Assembly (NCBI GenBank): GCA_030634675.1
Contig: DAOWAH010000088.1
Span: 1 to 6,896 of the forward strand
Length of the DNA: 6,896 bases
Direction of reading: 5' to 3'
Origin: Fidelibacterota bacterium
Lineage (GTDB): Bacteria > Marinisomatota > Marinisomatia > Marinisomatales > TCS56
Within the stretch, counting starts at the first letter, position 1. Each line of letters begins with the position of its first letter. This document shows positions 1 through 6,707 of the stretch, one piece after another. Under the pieces are notes generated by a model. It ran no database searches. It saw only the letters and a program-made list of their open reading frames with translations, and had not been told where the DNA came from. The position numbers were made by a program, and so were the translations under genes.

Positions 1-93
1 GGGTTGATTGCCACAGTCCTTGGTACGATGCTATCAGGTATTGGAATCTATAAACGGCAGACTGCCCAGTTATTTAAAGAACTGGAGGTCTAA
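1..93 (+). CDS. C-terminal end of an inner-membrane exporter/permease (partial)
   Basis: The frame is open from the first base and ends in TAA at 91-93, giving 30 residues. A hydrophobic, glycine-containing stretch (GLIATVLGTMLSGIGIY) looks like the end of a last transmembrane helix. It is followed by a charged tail (KRQTAQLFKELEV) that would lie in the cytoplasm. The LolA-like gene starts 49 bp downstream on the same strand, so the two are probably co-transcribed. LolA-like genes of this type often follow FtsX-type ABC permeases or MMPL/RND exporters, and this fragment could be the end of either. Too little is present to decide: the membrane-protein assignment is seen, the exporter type is inferred from context. 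Confidence 0.5.
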   Translation, partial: GLIATVLGTMLSGIGIYKRQTAQLFKELEV

Positions 94-142
94 CCTATTT
101 GCGACAAATATTGTTAATTCGACTTAACTAAGGTTATCAATT

Positions 143-880
143 ATGAAAAAACTACTATTTGGTTTGGTCTGTCTGATTCCTGCTTTGGGTGTCAGCCAAA
201 CGCCCACTGGTGAAGAAATCCTGAAGCAAGTGGATACCAATATAATGTCTGGAAACCGGGCTATCACATCGACTATGATAGTACATGGTCGACGAACTAT
301 TCGGACAATGACATCCAAAAGCTGGATCCAGGGTACCAATAAATCTTTCTCCGAATATCTGGCGCCAGCCCGTGAAAAAGGTACCAAGATGTTGAAGCTG
401 GAAGATCAGCTATGGATGTATTCGCCTCAATCCGACCGGATCATCCGGATTGCCGGACACATGCTGAGACAATCAATGATGGGCTCTGATCTTTCTTACG
501 AAGATATGATGGAAGACCGCAGTCTATCGGAAACATATACAGCCGAAATTTTGGGTTCTGAGTCAATTGGAGATCGAGATTGCTGGGTACTAAAATTATC
601 TGCGAAAGTGGATGATGTTGCCTATCACTCTCAGAAAATCTGGATCGATCAGGAACGCATGCTGGGTCTAAAACAGGATCTTATTGCCAAAAGCGGAAAA
701 CTGCTAAAAACAATCACGATCAAAGAAGTATTTCAGGTCGAAGGACGCTGGTATCCCAAGCGCATGGTTTTCAAGGATGTCCTTTCAAAAGGTAAAGGTA
801 CGGAATTTATTATCGATTCAATTGAATTTGATGTTGATATTCCAGAACATATTTTTTCAAAAGCATCCTTAAGAAAATAA
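143..880 (+). CDS. Outer membrane lipoprotein-sorting protein, LolA-like
   Basis: Predicted periplasmic protein of 245 residues in the LolA-like 'outer membrane lipoprotein-sorting protein' family. These are incomplete-beta-barrel proteins thought to bind lipids or lipoproteins in the periplasm and to work with an inner-membrane exporter. A signal peptide covers roughly residues 1-18 (MKKLLF, hydrophobic core, likely cleavage GVS|Q). The mature part carries family hallmarks: a KMLKLEDQLWMYSP segment near residues 83-96, and SMMGSDLSYEDMM near 111-123. The C-terminal half is beta-rich, ending in the IDSIEFDVDIPEHIF strand region. The ATG at 143 has TAAGG at 129-133, 9 nt upstream. The preceding membrane-protein gene ends 49 bp before, supporting one operon. 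It is not canonical LolA: the length and motif set match the PF17131-type family rather than the LolA partner of LolCDE. The substrate is unknown. Confidence 0.85.
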   Translation: MKKLLFGLVCLIPALGVSQTPTGEEILKQVDTNIMSGNRAITSTMIVHGRRTIRTMTSKSWIQGTNKSFSEYLAPAREKGTKMLKLEDQLWMYSPQSDRIIRIAGHMLRQSMMGSDLSYEDMMEDRSLSETYTAEILGSESIGDRDCWVLKLSAKVDDVAYHSQKIWIDQERMLGLKQDLIAKSGKLLKTITIKEVFQVEGRWYPKRMVFKDVLSKGKGTEFIIDSIEFDVDIPEHIFSKASLRK

Positions 881-960
881 TACCTGGTTTCCCAGTTTGG
901 TTACACCCAATCAAGCTTGGTAAAACTAAATTTCCAGATAAAGTAATGTTAGAATCAATA

Positions 961-2145
961 TTAAGAGCTATCCCGGAGTTTTTTTCTGATCCGTGAGATA
1001 TGGTTTTTGTACATCTTTAGATTGGGATCATCCATCCGAATTGCTTTTTCATAGGCCATATTATAACTGTCTAATGCCAGTTCCAGATTGCCCGCTTGTT
1101 CATAAGCATCCCCAAGACTATCATAGGCGTTAGCCGAATTTGGGTATGTATCAACAGTCTGTTCGAATATGGTTATAGCCTCTTCAAAATCACCGGTTTC
1201 CAGAATTTGGTAGCCAACAATATTTAGAACCAATTCAGGAATGAGGATATCATACCCAAACTGCTTTGAGATGTTTTTAAAATGGGTATTAATGGTTTCG
1301 ATTCCACTGCGCATCATGAAATGAGGTACTCGCCAATCTGCATAAAGTAATTTTATCCCCTGCCAGATTCCAGGATTTGAAGTCGTTTCATGACATTCCT
1401 GATCCTGTACGTTCACTGTCCAACGGAGGGTCCCGAGTGCGCCTTTAGATAAAATTTCCTCTAGTTCTTCAAACTGATCCAAGGCATAATATTCAGTTCC
1501 TGCATAGCTTATAAAGAGGAAATCGTTAGTATAAGTCCGGCTTGGAATTTGATCTTTAATATCTCTCAAAATTTGATTATTATTATGTTTCAACCAGGGA
1601 CTGATCGATAGATAAGCATTGAATATTCCAGGCTTAGTCAGCATTGTGTTTAAAACACACAGACCTCCGAGGGAATGTCCAGCCAGAATACGATAGGGTT
1701 GGGTATTATAATTCTCCTCGATATAAGGAATGACTTCCGATTCTATAAACCGGAGGAACTGGTTATTTGGACTTGCTCCGGATTCTTTTATTTCCTGAAA
1801 ATTTGAAAAATCAATCTCAGGATTCTCAACCTGGATCCCAACGACGATCATTTTTGGTATTTGAACGCGTTGGGCCAGAAACTCAATTATCCCGGCTACG
1901 TGATTAAAATGAGCGTCACCGTCGAGTAAGTATAAAACCGGATATCGTTTACCGGATAATTCGTAACCTTCAGGTTTATAGATATATAAATACCGGCTTT
2001 CATCCATTATCGCCGACCGGAGCTGGTGAACCCGGCCGATAATTATTGACTCGTGTTTCTGGCCACAGCCACTTAATAACAGGATCGTTAAAAAGCACAG
2101 CAGTACTTTTCCTTTAGACGATGCGAATCTATTGTTATGTAGCAT
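961..2145 (-). CDS. Lipoprotein alpha/beta-hydrolase (esterase D/Fes type) with C-terminal TPR
   Basis: Predicted membrane-anchored serine hydrolase of 394 residues. The N-terminus is a lipoprotein signal peptide with lipobox LLSGC, placing the acylated Cys at residue 27. The hydrolase domain (about 40-270) has the RYPVLYLLDGDAHF strand-turn typical of the putative esterase family (PF00756), the nucleophile elbow GHSLGG (Ser158) and a late His (ECHETT, His252). Glu218 in AGTEYY is a candidate acid. Residues about 305-375 form TPR-like helices, including YPNSANAYDSLGDAYEQAG and the following LELALDSYNMAYEKA. The reading frame can be extended to a TTG at 2169 or ATG at 2163. I prefer the ATG at 2145 because AGAGAAG lies 8 nt upstream and because MLHNN there aligns with the MHNN start of the paralogue. 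It is convergent with the LolA-like gene and lies 123 bp downstream of its paralogue. The substrate (ester, siderophore, peptide or other) cannot be read from sequence. Confidence 0.82.
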   Translation of the reverse strand: MLHNNRFASSKGKVLLCFLTILLLSGCGQKHESIIIGRVHQLRSAIMDESRYLYIYKPEGYELSGKRYPVLYLLDGDAHFNHVAGIIEFLAQRVQIPKMIVVGIQVENPEIDFSNFQEIKESGASPNNQFLRFIESEVIPYIEENYNTQPYRILAGHSLGGLCVLNTMLTKPGIFNAYLSISPWLKHNNNQILRDIKDQIPSRTYTNDFLFISYAGTEYYALDQFEELEEILSKGALGTLRWTVNVQDQECHETTSNPGIWQGIKLLYADWRVPHFMMRSGIETINTHFKNISKQFGYDILIPELVLNIVGYQILETGDFEEAITIFEQTVDTYPNSANAYDSLGDAYEQAGNLELALDSYNMAYEKAIRMDDPNLKMYKNHISRIRKKLRDSS

Positions 2146-2153
2146 CCGTTTGA

Positions 2154-2160
2154 CTTCTCT
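2154..2160 (-). promoter_or_regulatory. Shine-Dalgarno-like AGAGAAG that fixes the lipoprotein esterase start
   Basis: On the minus strand AGAGAAG ends 8 nt before the ATG at 2145. The upstream alternatives (TTG at 2169, ATG at 2163) have no comparable purine-rich stretch at proper spacing. This is the main sequence reason for choosing the shorter form of the esterase. Confidence 0.5.
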
Positions 2161-2205
2161 CATATTCAAATCGAGTCGATCCCAAAGCTAAGACAACCCA
2201 AATTC

Positions 2206-2273
2206 AATAGGGGTAGTATCGATATATTTTAGTTAACACAGCAAGTAAAAAATCGATACAAAATAACCCTATT
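2206..2273. repeat. Long imperfect hairpin between the two esterase genes
   Basis: Three nested pairs of inverted segments occur here. AATAGGG (2206-2212) pairs with CCCTATT (2267-2273), TATCGAT (2217-2223) with ATCGATA (2252-2258), and TTTTAGTT (2227-2234) with AAGTAAAA (2243-2250, one mismatch). The last pair encloses an 8-nt loop. The outer arm overlaps the stop codon of the upstream esterase gene. No uninterrupted T-run follows the stem on either strand, so it is not a classical intrinsic terminator. It could be an mRNA stability or processing element between two cistrons, or the remains of a small palindromic element. Confidence 0.5.
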
Positions 2274-3432
2274 CTTTCATTTCTTCTTGCAGATCGGAAA
2301 AATGCTTTTGATAAATATGTAAATTAGGATCGGAATTATTAATACCTTTGTTCACTGCATGCTGAAAATTTTCAAGAGCCAGAGCTAGCTCCATAATTTC
2401 TGCGTAACTTTCGCCGAGACTGTCAAAAGCATTTGCTGAACCGGGATAAAGGCTGACATTATACTCAAACACTGCAATCGCGGCTGTTCGGCGACCAGCT
2501 GTAAGCAGGGTATACCCAATATTGTTGACATCGTGCTCCTTGGGTATCACCTTGTAGCCCAATCGCTGGGAGAGATTGCTATAATGGAGTTTTAATGCTT
2601 GTACCCCTCCGGTAACATCTCGCAGAGGAAATTGCCAATCACGATACAATTCTTTTAGACCTTCGTACACTGCATCATGATGCACAGTAGCATGATCGCT
2701 ATCATCGATAACATCCAATTTGAACTGATAATTGTATTCTGGATTCCGCTTTATAATTCGTTTGAGTTGTCGGCAGGGAGCTAAAAGCTTTTTCTCTTCG
2801 CTACTGACAGCGACGTAGAGCAGGTGAGGGTCTTCGTTACCCGACTGCATGAGGTGCTTAGCATCATCAAGAATTGTGTTTTCTTCGTACAACAAATATG
2901 GACTGATAACAAAATGGGCATTGAACAAATTTGGTGCAGCCATAACAGTGTAAATACTGAATAAACCACTGAATGAATGTCCTACCAGCAATCGATGGGG
3001 CACTGTTCGATAATTTGCATCAATACTTGGTATCAATTCATCTTTTAGGAATTTAAGAAAATGCTCCGCCCCACCTGATGTAGAAAGATGAGCCATTGGC
3101 GTCGGTGTAAAATCGCGAATGCGATCAACATTTCGAATCCCGATCACAATCATTTGTGGCATGTGATCTAGATCGGATAAGAAATCCACCAAGCCAGTTA
3201 CATGATGAAAATTGGCATCACCATCCAGCAAATACATTACCGGATAACGCGCTTCTGAATCATCGTAATCTTCCGGTAAATGCACCAATAAAACTCGTTG
3301 TTCATGAAGTATTTCAGAGTGAATACCCATATAATCACCGATGTAGATCTGTCCATAAGTGGTGGTGGCGACTATTAACACGATCAGGATTAGATATTTA
3401 ATATGAACGCGATTGAAACAATTATTATGCAT
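2269..3432 (-). CDS. Secreted alpha/beta-hydrolase (esterase D/Fes type) with C-terminal TPR
   Basis: Paralogue of the adjacent lipoprotein esterase, 387 residues. The N-terminus is a signal peptide (basic MHNNCFNRVHIK, hydrophobic core at about 13-22, likely cleavage TYG|Q), with no lipobox, so the mature protein is probably periplasmic or secreted. The hydrolase domain (about 30-268) carries RYPVMYLLDGDANF, the nucleophile elbow GHSFSG (Ser153) and a histidine motif DDSDHATV (His247); Glu212 or Glu213 is a candidate acid. Residues about 300-365 form TPR-like helices with YPGSANAFDSLGESYAE. Over the segment beginning at RYPV, 23 of 39 residues match the neighbour, so the pair arose by duplication. 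The ATG at 3432 has only a weak AGG 12 nt upstream. It is divergent from the D-aminopeptidase gene. It probably leads a two-gene unit with the lipoprotein paralogue. The substrate is unknown. Confidence 0.82.
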   Translation of the reverse strand: MHNNCFNRVHIKYLILIVLIVATTTYGQIYIGDYMGIHSEILHEQRVLLVHLPEDYDDSEARYPVMYLLDGDANFHHVTGLVDFLSDLDHMPQMIVIGIRNVDRIRDFTPTPMAHLSTSGGAEHFLKFLKDELIPSIDANYRTVPHRLLVGHSFSGLFSIYTVMAAPNLFNAHFVISPYLLYEENTILDDAKHLMQSGNEDPHLLYVAVSSEEKKLLAPCRQLKRIIKRNPEYNYQFKLDVIDDSDHATVHHDAVYEGLKELYRDWQFPLRDVTGGVQALKLHYSNLSQRLGYKVIPKEHDVNNIGYTLLTAGRRTAAIAVFEYNVSLYPGSANAFDSLGESYAEIMELALALENFQHAVNKGINNSDPNLHIYQKHFSDLQEEMKE

Positions 3433-3474
3433 GGCCAGCGGTTACCTGTATTAGAAACATGAATTTTTAATTTC

Positions 3475-3502
3475 TTACCTTAGTAAAGATATACACTATA
3501 AA
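3475..3502 (+). promoter_or_regulatory. Possible sigma70-type promoter for the D-aminopeptidase gene
   Basis: In the AT-rich divergent spacer (3433-3593), TTACCT (3475-3480) and TATAAA (3497-3502) are separated by 16 bp and point toward the M55 gene. The -10 box matches the consensus in five of six positions, the -35 box in only three. A leader of about 85 nt to the preferred start would result. If the organism uses a Bacteroidota-type sigma factor, this reading would not apply. No equally good candidate was seen for the esterase direction. Confidence 0.22.
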
Positions 3503-3593
3503 CACTTATATTAAGAAAAATTCTACGAACGGTAAATATCGTTTATAAAAGGTTTTGATGGATGTAATTTTGTTTAGAAAACATGAGTTTGAA

Positions 3594-4394
3594 ATGAAAA
3601 TCTATATCAGTGCGGATATTGAAGGAGTATGCGGATCCACGCATTGGGATGAAGCGAACAAAGACAAAGGGGATTACCGGGAATTCCAGCAGCAAATGAC
3701 GGCAGAAGTAGTAGCTGCCTGCGAGGGCGCATTCGCTGCCGGCGCACATGAGATTATGATTAAGGATGCCCATGCCACGGGACGGAATATCATTGCGGCT
3801 GAACTTCCTCCTAAAACACAGTTGATCCGGGGTTGGAGCGGACATCCCTACTCGATGGTACAGGAGCTGGATGAATCATTTGCAGCGGTTCTGTTTATCG
3901 GCTACCACGCCCGGGCTGGCTCCGGCGGCAGTCCGCTGGCCCATACGATACGATCATCTGTGATTGTCTATATCAAGATCAATGATATATATGCCTCGGA
4001 ATTTCTCCTGCACGGTTATGTTGCGACTGAATTGAAGGTACCCGTCGCCTTTCTATCCGGTGATGAGGATATTTGCAATGAAGTGGGAAAAATGAACGGC
4101 AATATCAAAACCGTCGCTGTGAAAAACGGTATCGGAAATTCCACTATCAGCCTACAGCCGGCAATAGCTGTTAGCCTGATTCGGGATGGTGTAAAATCAG
4201 CACTACAGGGAGATTTTAGATCTTGTCTGTTGGAGCTTCCGAATAGATTTGTAGTAGAAATCAGATATAAACAACAGGTACAAGCGTATCGGGTATCATT
4301 CTACCCCGGCGCTGAATTAATCGATTCCCAGACCATTCGATTCGAAACGGATTGCTATTTTGAAGTCATGCGCCTGAAATCGTTTGTGATCTGA
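3594..4394 (+). CDS. Zinc D-aminopeptidase, DppA family (peptidase M55)
   Basis: Cytoplasmic metallopeptidase, 266 residues from the preferred start, close to the roughly 274 of Bacillus DppA. It is expected to remove N-terminal D-amino acids from short peptides, as in recycling of peptidoglycan-type peptides. The family signature SxDxEG is present as SADIEG. The expected di-zinc ligands are all in place: Asp8, Glu10, His60 (KDAH), His105 (GYHARAG) and Glu136 (ASEF). His117 (LAHT) corresponds to the catalytic His115 of B. subtilis DppA. There is no signal peptide. The frame extends upstream to ATG 3558 (AAAAGG 5 nt before it) or TTG 3555, but the added residues are not family-like, and homologues begin at MKIYISADIEG. 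I therefore choose 3594, while noting that ATG 3558 has the better ribosome site. It is divergent from the esterases and convergent with hutU; no dipeptide transporter genes are nearby in this window. Confidence 0.88.
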   Translation: MKIYISADIEGVCGSTHWDEANKDKGDYREFQQQMTAEVVAACEGAFAAGAHEIMIKDAHATGRNIIAAELPPKTQLIRGWSGHPYSMVQELDESFAAVLFIGYHARAGSGGSPLAHTIRSSVIVYIKINDIYASEFLLHGYVATELKVPVAFLSGDEDICNEVGKMNGNIKTVAVKNGIGNSTISLQPAIAVSLIRDGVKSALQGDFRSCLLELPNRFVVEIRYKQQVQAYRVSFYPGAELIDSQTIRFETDCYFEVMRLKSFVI

Positions 4395-4412
4395 GCCTGG
4401 GACGGGTTTAAT

Positions 4413-4437
4413 CCACCTTCGCGTACGACTACGGCGG
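4413..4437. repeat. Imperfect GC-rich dyad downstream of the M55 gene
   Basis: The segment starts CCACC and ends GGCGG around a core CGTA-CGAC-TACG, giving an interrupted dyad in the convergent gap between the M55 gene and hutU. The gap is visibly richer in G and C than the other intergenic DNA here. It resembles the short dispersed palindromic repeats found between genes in many bacteria, but only one copy is visible. Function is unknown; a role in transcript ends is possible. Confidence 0.3.
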
Positions 4438-4488
4438 ACGAGACGGGCTTGTTAAATTCCCCCTGCTGCTTGCGGTGGAATAGTGGGT

Positions 4489-4504
4489 CCAGGGCTTGCC
4501 CTGG
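4489..4504. repeat. Perfect 6-bp GC-rich hairpin in the convergent gap
   Basis: CCAGGG and CCCTGG flank a CTTG loop, giving a perfect 6-bp stem with four unpaired bases. It lies 95 bp after the M55 stop and 45 bp after the hutU stop, the right place for a shared transcription end. Neither strand has a T-run after the stem, so a factor-independent terminator is not supported. A barrier or Rho-dependent end, or a dispersed repeat, are the alternatives. Confidence 0.35.
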
Positions 4505-4548
4505 GGTTCATACCATTGATTTGCTGATTTACGTCCCGGATTTTTATC

Positions 4549-6195
4549 TTACCTACCTGGGATAATAATCTGATTGTCGCTGGCACAGTTCAGGGCGGTC
4601 TGATATCCCGCATCCACATGGCGGAAAATACCAGTCAGGGGATCATTAGTGAGCACGCGCTTCAGGCGGATGGCTGCGGCTTCCGTACCATCGGCAACAA
4701 TCACCTGGCCGGCATGGAGGGAATAGCCGATTCCGACTCCGCCGCCATGATGATATGATACCCAGGTCGCACCGGAGGCAGTATTTAACAGGGCATTCAA
4801 AATCGGCCAGTCGGCAATGGCATCCGAGCCATCTTTCATAGCTTCTGTCTCGCGGTTGGGTGAAGCTACAGAACCGGCATCGAGATGATCGCGACCGATC
4901 ACGATTGGTGCTTTGACCCGTCCTGTTTTCACCAGATCATTAAATAATAATCCGGCCTTATCCCGTTCACCATAGCCCAGCCAGCAGATACGGGCGGGTA
5001 ATCCCTGAAACGCAACTTTTTCACCGGCCAATTTCAACCAGCGGTGAAGCGCCTTTTTTTCCGGGAACAATTTCATCAATTCCCGATCGGTGGTATATAT
5101 ATCCTCCGGATCACCGGACAACGCTACCCAGCGGAAGGGACCTTTCCCAACACAGAACAGGGGGCGGATATAAGCGGGGACAAATCCCGGGAAAGAGAAA
5201 GCGTCCGAATACCCCGCTTTCAGGGCTTGGCCGCGTAGATTGTTACCGTAGTCAAACGTGATGGCTCCTTTTTTCTGAAATTCGACCATGGCCCGACAGT
5301 GTTTGACCATTGAATCATAGGCTATCCGCTTATATTTATCCGGATTAGATTTTCTCAATTCCAGTGCATCAGAATAGGGAATACCCGCCGGAATATAACC
5401 ATTCAGCTCATCGTGTGCCGAGGTCTGATCGGTGACCAGATCAGGAATAATTCCTCTGCTCAGTAATTCCGGGAAAACATCGGCCGCATTGCCCAGTAGT
5501 CCAACTGATAATGAGCGTTTTTCAGCTTTAGCGGCCAGTATTTTTTCAAGGGCTGTATCCAGATTGGTTTCCATCAGGTCGCAGTATTTGGTTTTTAAAC
5601 GTTTTTTGATCCGCTTCTCATCTACTTCAACTACCAGAGCAGCGCCACCGTTAAAAGTTGCTGCCAAGGGCTGAGCACCACCCATCCCCCCCAACCCGGC
5701 TGTAAGAACGAGGCGTCCGTTCAGATCACCATTGAAGTGCTGGCGGGCGGCCTCGGCAAATGTTTCGTAAGTTCCCTGGAGTATTCCCTGGGTTCCGATG
5801 TAGATCCAACTGCCGGCAGTCATCTGACCGTACATGATCAAGCCTTTTTTCTCCAATTCATTAAAATAGTCCCAGTTGGCCCAATTGGGTACCAGGTTAG
5901 AGTTGGCAATCAGTACCCGGGGGGCATTTTCATGGGTTTTGGCAACACCTACTGGTTTTCCGGACTGAATCAGCAGGGTTTCATCGACTTCCAGTTCTTT
6001 CAAGGCTTCCAGGATGGCATCAAAACATTCCCAGTTACGAGCAGCGCGGCCAGTACCGCCGTAGACAATCAGTTCATCAGGGTTTTCCGCATTGTCCGGA
6101 TCCAGATTATGCTGGATCATGCGGTAGGCTGCTTCTATTAACCAGTTCTTGCAAGTAAGCTTTGTTCCGGTAGGTGGTTTAATAATTCTATCCAA
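4549..6195 (-). CDS. hutU: Urocanate hydratase
   Basis: Cytoplasmic enzyme of histidine degradation. It hydrates urocanate to 4-imidazolone-5-propionate, using tightly bound NAD+ as an electrophile. The product is full length (548 residues from the preferred start; the family is about 550-560). Recognisable blocks in order are [13 protein letters not shown] near the N-terminus, [29 protein letters not shown], the dinucleotide-binding [22 protein letters not shown] and the active-site signature [16 protein letters not shown]. In that signature the conserved Cys is residue 404 (409 if the longer start is used). [14 protein letters not shown] lies near the C-terminus. There is no in-frame ATG or GTG before the conserved core; candidates are TTG at 6210 and TTG at 6195. 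I choose 6195 because AAAGG sits 7 nt upstream of it, while the first TTG has only GGA 2 nt away. No other hut gene is in the window. The gene is preceded by a structured, AT-rich leader region. Confidence 0.96.
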   Translation of the reverse strand: MDRIIKPPTGTKLTCKNWLIEAAYRMIQHNLDPDNAENPDELIVYGGTGRAARNWECFDAILEALKELEVDETLLIQSGKPVGVAKTHENAPRVLIANSNLVPNWANWDYFNELEKKGLIMYGQMTAGSWIYIGTQGILQGTYETFAEAARQHFNGDLNGRLVLTAGLGGMGGAQPLAATFNGGAALVVEVDEKRIKKRLKTKYCDLMETNLDTALEKILAAKAEKRSLSVGLLGNAADVFPELLSRGIIPDLVTDQTSAHDELNGYIPAGIPYSDALELRKSNPDKYKRIAYDSMVKHCRAMVEFQKKGAITFDYGNNLRGQALKAGYSDAFSFPGFVPAYIRPLFCVGKGPFRWVALSGDPEDIYTTDRELMKLFPEKKALHRWLKLAGEKVAFQGLPARICWLGYGERDKAGLLFNDLVKTGRVKAPIVIGRDHLDAGSVASPNRETEAMKDGSDAIADWPILNALLNTASGATWVSYHHGGGVGIGYSLHAGQVIVADGTEAAAIRLKRVLTNDPLTGIFRHVDAGYQTALNCASDNQIIIPGR

Positions 6196-6201
6196 TTTTT
6201 T

Positions 6202-6207
6202 ACCTTT
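6202..6207 (-). promoter_or_regulatory. Shine-Dalgarno AAAGGT deciding the hutU TTG start
   Basis: On the minus strand AAAGGT precedes the TTG at 6195, with seven bases between GG and the start codon. It lies inside the coding part of the longer alternative that begins at TTG 6210, so use of this site implies the 548-residue product. Confidence 0.45.
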
Positions 6208-6239
6208 CAATTCCGGTGGTTAATTATTTTTACTGATTT

Positions 6240-6341
6240 ATGAACAATCATATTTATGAAGTAATATTTCGATGATTATTCATGTATCCCCCAGTTAGGG
6301 GTCACGGTGAAGAGTGACTTCATGGATACTGAAGTAATCAT
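6240..6341 (-). promoter_or_regulatory. Structured leader upstream of hutU with two alternative folds
   Basis: Segment 6272-6289 pairs with 6324-6341 in three runs of 6, 4 and 7 bp, interrupted by one unpaired base on each side (6283 and 6334). Inside lie two small hairpins: CCCC/GGGG (6289-6292 with 6298-6301) and GTCAC/GTGAC (6301-6305 with 6314-6318). Together these outline a three-way junction. The same segment 6272-6283 can instead pair with 6240-6251 over 12 bp; its one imperfect position becomes a G-U pair only in minus-strand RNA. The two folds exclude each other, and the element ends about 45 bases before the hutU start. This suggests a cis-regulatory leader of hutU, but no known riboswitch class was recognised and no U-rich terminator follows. 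A promoter could not be assigned. Confidence 0.35.
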
Positions 6342-6423
6342 GCGATTAAATTATTTTAATGAAATATATCAGGAAAATTTAATACGATTAGCAATGTTTC
6401 GATACTGATAGTTATTCAATCGA

Positions 6424-6707
6424 TTAGTTCGGGAAAACGCTTTTAAAAATAGAATATACAATTGACCAGAACAGTGTTTCACAGATGATTATTTGGATAT
6501 TATAGGCCTCTTCCCACGTAAGTTCGTACTGAGTAAAGTAACCAAAGCTGTCAAAATCTAATAAATGGAAACGGTAGCGGGTGAGTGAGACGTAAAATTT
6601 TTTTTCTACTAAAATCGTGGCAAATTTAATAAAACTACCGTCTCTTATCTCTTGTTCATCAATTATTGTAATCCTAATTTCGCCTGCTATTTTGGAATTG
6701 AAAGACG
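6424..6707 (-). pseudogene. Unrecognised reading frame without a standard start codon
   Basis: A minus-strand frame ends in TAA at 6424-6426 and stays open for 115 codons up to a TGA at 6772-6774, the last part running antisense to the start of ffh. It contains no ATG, GTG or TTG. Such an open stretch is unlikely by chance in AT-rich DNA. The product looks protein-like, with mixed charged and aromatic residues such as KKFYVSLTRYRFHLLDFDSF followed by YELTWEEAY. I recognise no family. It may be a gene that has lost its 5' end next to ffh, or it may start at a rare codon: ATT at 6663 has AGG 9 nt upstream and would give about 79 residues. It lies upstream of hutU on the same strand, 228 bp away. 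The given boundary at 6707 simply stops where ffh begins. Confidence 0.35.

Noticed and set aside
881..960. Terminator between the LolA-like gene and the esterase
   Set aside because: Only the short palindrome CAAGCTTG and a weak TTGG/CCAA stem are present, with no adjacent T-run.
2781..3401. Other-frame open frames within the second esterase gene (minus 2781-2969, plus 3156-3401)
   Set aside because: Both lie wholly within a gene with clear catalytic motifs, and neither product has a recognisable domain.
3543..3845. Minus-strand 100-codon frame over the start of the M55 gene
   Set aside because: It is antisense to the conserved SADIEG and KDAH regions; no family resemblance.
5044..6141. 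Three plus-strand open frames (about 64, 80 and 134 codons) inside hutU
   Set aside because: They are antisense to a highly conserved enzyme, have no recognisable domain, and arise from the codon bias of hutU.
6272..6341. 4.5S/SRP RNA or tRNA next to ffh
   Set aside because: The fold lacks the conserved SRP RNA apical loop and any T-loop or anticodon pattern; the arms are too short for a tRNA cloverleaf.
6341..6424. hutU promoter on the minus strand
   Set aside because: Several AT-rich hexamers are present but none pairs with a matching partner at 16-18 bp spacing; choosing one would be arbitrary.
6571..6644. Inverted segments ACGGTAG/CTACCGT and GAGACG/CGTCTC
   Set aside because: Short, widely spaced and mutually overlapping, and inside the long open frame; consistent with chance.
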